Below, piece by piece: positions 22,554-25,479 of a DNA stretch of 25,479 bases. Position 1 is the first letter of the stretch. The number at the start of each line of letters is the position of its first letter. The DNA is from an uncultured Coriobacteriales bacterium. Lineage in GTDB: Bacteria; Actinomycetota; Coriobacteriia; Coriobacteriales; QAMH01. The stretch is taken from contig CAKUES010000025.1 in assembly GCA_934646835.1 (NCBI GenBank), positions 1 through 25,479 on the forward strand, given 5' to 3'. The notes beneath the pieces are model-generated. The model searched no databases and was not told the DNA's origin. It was given only the letters and a program-made list of their open reading frames with translations. The translations under genes were made by a program, and so were the position numbers.

Positions 22554-23855
22554 CTATGCCTTGTCTGCGGCTGCGGGCTCGGTGGCGTTGGCGTCGAGGG
22601 CGATGCCGTGGGTGCGCTCGGACTCGGGGATGGGCAGCGTGGTGGACAGGCCGGCACGGCGGCGTGCGCGGATCTCTGCGGCTGCGGTGAAGACGACGTC
22701 AGCAGAGGAGTTGAGCGCGGTCTCTGCGGAGTCCTGGATGACGCCGATGATGAAGCCGACGCCGATGACCTGGGCGGAGATGGTCGGGTCGATGTTGAAC
22801 AGCGAGCAGGCCAGCGGGATCAGCAGCAGGGAGCCGCCGGCAACGCCGGATGCGCCGCAAGCGCTGACTGCGGAGAGCACGCACAGGATGACTGCCATGA
22901 CGGGGTCGACCTGGATGCCGAGGGTGGTGCAGCATGCCATCGTCATGATGGTGATGGTGATGCAGGCGCCTGCCATGTTGATGGTTGCGCCCAAGGGGAT
23001 GGAGACGGAGTAGTTGTCCTCGTCCAGGCCCAGGTCCTCGCACAGCTTCATGTTGACGGGGATGTTGGCAGCGGAGCTGCGGGTGAAGAACGCGAACACT
23101 GCGGAGTCCTTAAGGGAGCGCAGAATCAGCGGGTAGGGGTTGGTGTGCGTGGTGATGGCGACGATGATCGGGTTGGTGATCAGGGCGCATGCCAGGATGA
23201 CGACGCACAGGACCAGGACCAGGTGACCGTAGACGGAGAAGATCTCCATGCCGGTGGTGGAGACGCTGTTGTAGATCAGGCCCAGGATACCGAAGGGCGC
23301 GCACTCGATGACGCCGCGCACGACCACGGTAACGGCCTTGGCGCAGTCCTGCATGAGGTCCTTGGTGGAGGGCTTTGCAGCGCGCAGGGCGATGCCCAGG
23401 AAGATGCCCCAAACCAGGATGCCGAGGTAGTTGGCAGATGCCAGGGCGTCGACGGGGTTGGCAAGGGCGTTGCCGAGCAGGGTCGTCAAGACGGTGCCGA
23501 TGCCCTCGGGGGCGGCGTCTGCGTCTGCTGCCTCAACACCGGTGAGCACGAGCTCGCTGGGGAAGAGGAAGGAGGCGACGACGGCCAGGATGCCGGCGAC
23601 GACGGTGGAGACGATGTAGAGGACGACGACGGTCTTCATGTTGCCCGCGCCGCGTGCGCTGGCGAGAGCGCCGATGATCAAGAAGAAGACCAGGATAGGA
23701 GCGATGGCCTTCAGAGCGCTGGTGAACAGCGTGCCCAGCAGTGCGATCCACTCGATACCGGGGATGGTCAGCGCGAGAACGCAGCCGATGACCAAGCCGA
23801 TGACGATGCGGAGAATCAAGGGGCACTTGGTGTATGCCTTGAGGATACCCTTCAC
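22554..23855 (-). CDS. sstT: Serine/threonine:sodium symporter SstT
   Basis: This 433-aa inner-membrane transporter of the dicarboxylate/amino acid:cation symporter family imports serine and threonine with Na+. Signature segments are FTRSSAANIPVNM (residues 257-269), SIPLGATINMAGA (285-297), GVAGGSLLLIPLACSLF and IQDSAETALNSSADVVFTAA, all characteristic of SstT. About eight membrane segments and the two hairpin loops are recognisable. The C-terminus is Ala-rich and hydrophilic. The start is GTG (complement of 23853-23855), preceded by GGGAGGT. Serine uptake suits a fermentative amino-acid user. Convergent with gluQ and divergent from the alcohol dehydrogenase gene. Confidence 0.95.
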   Translation of the reverse strand: MKGILKAYTKCPLILRIVIGLVIGCVLALTIPGIEWIALLGTLFTSALKAIAPILVFFLIIGALASARGAGNMKTVVVLYIVSTVVAGILAVVASFLFPSELVLTGVEAADADAAPEGIGTVLTTLLGNALANPVDALASANYLGILVWGIFLGIALRAAKPSTKDLMQDCAKAVTVVVRGVIECAPFGILGLIYNSVSTTGMEIFSVYGHLVLVLCVVILACALITNPIIVAITTHTNPYPLILRSLKDSAVFAFFTRSSAANIPVNMKLCEDLGLDEDNYSVSIPLGATINMAGACITITIMTMACCTTLGIQVDPVMAVILCVLSAVSACGASGVAGGSLLLIPLACSLFNIDPTISAQVIGVGFIIGVIQDSAETALNSSADVVFTAAAEIRARRRAGLSTTLPIPESERTHGIALDANATEPAAADKA

Positions 23856-23907
23856 GGTACTTTACCTCCCACTAACAGCTCGGGACTATCCGCGAGCTTA
23901 ACTGCGC

Positions 23908-23937
23908 ATTATCACCTATTTATGGAGGGTTTATGAA
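23908..23937 (-). promoter_or_regulatory. Candidate promoter of sstT
   Basis: On the minus strand TTCATA (23937-23932) and GATAAT (23913-23908) are separated by 18 bp. The predicted transcript would carry a leader of about 45 bases containing the stem AGCTCG/CGAGCT (23877-23882 with 23893-23898). Confidence 0.45.
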
Positions 23938-24011
23938 GTATATGAACGTTTCTGGCTCGTTAAATGGGGTTATCGGTCTGATTTGGCCGATGGCGGGACT
24001 GTTAAGCTGGC

Positions 24012-24043
24012 GTTGCAATCCGTGTTGTGATTTAGAATGCAAC
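24012..24043. promoter_or_regulatory. Inverted repeat and -10-like element before the alcohol dehydrogenase gene
   Basis: GTTGCA (24012-24017) and TGCAAC (24038-24043) are 6-bp inverted repeats 20 bp apart. They enclose a -10-like TAGAAT (24033-24038); GTTGCA itself could serve as a poor -35. The arrangement suggests an operator-bounded promoter but is weak. Confidence 0.3.
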
Positions 24044-24075
24044 AAAACGCCAAGCCGCAACGAAAGGGGACCTGT

Positions 24076-25332
24076 ATGAACGATTTCACTCTCTGTACGC
24101 CGACGCGCTTCGTGTTCAAGCGCGGCGCGGTTGATGTAACGGGCGATCAAGTTGCCGCCGCGGGCTTTTCGCGTGTGCTCCTCGTCTATGGGCAGGGCTC
24201 CGTCGTCAAAAGCGGCTTGCTCGGCCGCGTGAAAGGCTCGTTGGCGCAGGCGGGCGTCGAAGTCTTCGACCTGGCCGGCGTACGCCCCAATCCTGAGGTC
24301 TCCACCGTGCGCGCGGGCGTCGAGTTCGCTCGTGCCCACGAGGTCGACGCCGTCGTCGCCTTGGGTGGCGGCAGCACCATCGACTGTGCCAAGGCCATCG
24401 CGGTGGGTGTGCCCTACGAGGGTGACGTTTGGGACTTCTTCGCTAAGAAGCTCAAGCCCGCAGACGTCGAGCCGCTGCCCGTTGTGGCTGTCTTGACCCT
24501 GCCTGCTGCAGGCAGCGAGGCAAGCGACAGCTGCGTTATCAGCAACGACGAGCTCGACCTCAAACGCGGTATCAACGGCGACGTCATCCGCCCGGCTCTG
24601 GCCATCATGGACCCGGAGGTCACCTTTACCTTGCCTGCCTACCAGACCGCAGCCGGCGCTACCGACATGATCGCCCATATCTGCGAGCGTTGGTTTTCCG
24701 GTGTGGGCGCGGTCCCCGTCACGGATAACATCGCCGCGGGCCTGATCCGCGCCATCATCGATGCGACCCGTGCGGTGCTCAAGGACCCGCAGGACTACGA
24801 TGCGCGCGCAAGCCTCATGTGGGCGAGCACGCTCGCACACGACGGCCTGTGCGGTGCCGGTCGCAGCCTCGCTTATGGCTTGCGTGCCGGTGGATGGGAG
24901 AGCCATGCCCTTGAGCACGAGCTTTCTGCCCACAACCCCGCCGTCGCCCACGGTGCCGGTCTTGCCGTGATGCTTCCTGCGTGGATGCGCTATGTCTGTC
25001 ATGAGGACATGCAGCGCTTCCTGGACTTTGGCCGCGAGGTCTTTGGCATCGAGCCTGCAAAGCCGCAGGAGTACATGTCCGCAATCGCCGCCTTCACCGC
25101 GCCCGTCAAGGAAAGCCAGCGTTTTGAGGACGCCGTCGAGGCGACCATCGACGAGCTCGCCGCGTTCTTTGCAGAGATCGGCATGCCGACCACGCTTGCA
25201 GAGCTCGGCTTTAAGAAGGCTGATGTCGATAAGTTCATCTCCACGCTCGAACTCAACAAGGGTTCGGTCTTCGGTGCCTTCAAGAAGCTCACTATGGATG
25301 ATGCCCGTAAGATTTATCTGTCGGCTTTTTAA
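24076..25332 (+). CDS. Iron-containing alcohol dehydrogenase (YqhD/butanol dehydrogenase-like)
   Basis: This 418-aa cytoplasmic group III alcohol dehydrogenase reduces an aldehyde to the alcohol with NAD(P)H. The nucleotide-binding GGGSTIDCAK lies at about 97-106. The metal ligands fit D197 and H201 (ATDMIAHICE), H277 (SHALEHELSAH) and H292 (AVAHGAG), by analogy with YqhD D194, H198, H267 and H281. Length and overall order match the BDH/YqhD branch. The ATG follows AAAGGGG; the frame opens at 24037 but the ribosome-binding site fixes 24076. Substrate is unknown; in a fermenter it would dispose of excess reductant. Monocistronic, with no clear terminator before the tRNA promoter. Confidence 0.92.
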   Translation: MNDFTLCTPTRFVFKRGAVDVTGDQVAAAGFSRVLLVYGQGSVVKSGLLGRVKGSLAQAGVEVFDLAGVRPNPEVSTVRAGVEFARAHEVDAVVALGGGSTIDCAKAIAVGVPYEGDVWDFFAKKLKPADVEPLPVVAVLTLPAAGSEASDSCVISNDELDLKRGINGDVIRPALAIMDPEVTFTLPAYQTAAGATDMIAHICERWFSGVGAVPVTDNIAAGLIRAIIDATRAVLKDPQDYDARASLMWASTLAHDGLCGAGRSLAYGLRAGGWESHALEHELSAHNPAVAHGAGLAVMLPAWMRYVCHEDMQRFLDFGREVFGIEPAKPQEYMSAIAAFTAPVKESQRFEDAVEATIDELAAFFAEIGMPTTLAELGFKKADVDKFISTLELNKGSVFGAFKKLTMDDARKIYLSAF

Positions 25333-25341
25333 AATTAGGGC

Positions 25342-25370
25342 TTGCGCGTTTTTGTAGAGACGTGTAAAGT
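25342..25370 (+). promoter_or_regulatory. Candidate promoter of tRNA-Ala
   Basis: A -35 TTGCGC (25342-25347), a 17-bp spacer and a -10 TAAAGT (25365-25370) put the transcription start near 25377, 27 bases before the mature tRNA. Confidence 0.6.
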
Positions 25371-25403
25371 ATCCACTCGCACCACGAAAGGACGTAATGA
25401 CGT

Positions 25404-25479
25404 GGGGGTATAGCTCAGCTGGGAGAGCGTCTGACTGGCAGTCAGAAGGCCAGGGGTTCGAGTCCCCTTATCTCCACCA
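25404..25479 (+). tRNA. tRNA-Ala (anticodon GGC)
   Basis: A complete 76-nt cloverleaf. The acceptor GGGGGTA pairs with TATCTCC, including the G3-U70 pair that is the main alanine identity element. The D-stem is GCTC/GAGC. The anticodon stem TCTGA/TCAGA carries loop CTGGCAG with anticodon GGC, and the T-stem AGGGG/CCCCT carries loop TTCGAGT. The discriminator is A73 and CCA is encoded. It reads GCC codons, the commonest Ala codon type in these GC-rich genes. The window ends exactly at the CCA. Confidence 0.97.

Noticed and set aside
24001..24070. Possible Rex or other known redox operator before the alcohol dehydrogenase
   Set aside because: The half-sites GTTGCA/TGCAAC do not match the Rex consensus (TTGTGAA-type) closely enough to name a regulator.

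Overview
The window looks like a chromosomal segment of a high-GC, strictly anaerobic actinobacterium of the class Coriobacteriia, probably close to Collinsella or Olsenella. The grounds are strong C/G bias at third codon positions, frequent TTG and GTG starts, and the mix of Ech hydrogenase, indolepyruvate:ferredoxin oxidoreductase and Coriobacteria-type cell-surface proteins. The genus is inference; there is no rRNA here to settle it.

Layout. A 50-aa membrane peptide gene (minus strand) diverges from trmL. After a repeat-filled 389-bp gap (925-1313: composite repeat, hairpin, promoter, structured leader) comes a tight six-gene operon, echABCDEF (1314-6953), for a membrane-bound energy-converting [NiFe] hydrogenase, closed by a strong terminator. 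Next are a CDP-alcohol phosphatidyltransferase and a large VanW-domain surface protein. The 386-bp gap 10661-11046 (terminator, two repeats, promoter, palindrome) leads to paaK plus a tandem-ACT gene. The 344-bp gap 12783-13126 (terminator, composite repeat, degenerate unit) leads to a D,D-carboxypeptidase, a GcvT-fold protein and a zinc-ribbon/FHA protein. The 353-bp gap 15773-16125 (terminator, composite repeat, promoter) leads to an AMP-forming acyl-CoA ligase. Then follows an operon iorA-iorB-SurA/PrsA-like lipoprotein-gluQ, which converges on sstT (minus strand). The window ends with an iron-containing alcohol dehydrogenase and tRNA-Ala(GGC).

How the genes may work together. IorAB interconverts aryl pyruvates and aryl-acetyl-CoA using ferredoxin. 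PaaK and perhaps the second AMP-forming ligase interconvert aryl acetates and aryl-acetyl-CoA, and the ACT protein is a plausible aromatic amino-acid sensor. Ech couples ferredoxin oxidation to H2 production and ion translocation, or the reverse. Together these could support aromatic amino-acid fermentation with H2 release, or H2-driven aryl-acid assimilation. The sequence does not decide the direction.

The most unusual content is intergenic. A family of 33-bp palindromic repeats occurs ten times at six loci, all between genes. Three loci carry an inverted pair of units with a fixed centre-to-centre distance of 69-70 bp and, in at least two of them, a homologous spacer, giving a ~106-bp composite (BIME- or MITE-like) element. 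A subfamily carries a compensatory change in its arms. A second hairpin family (CTGAACG...CGTTCAG) sits next to the first at three of the six loci. I know of no described element matching these.
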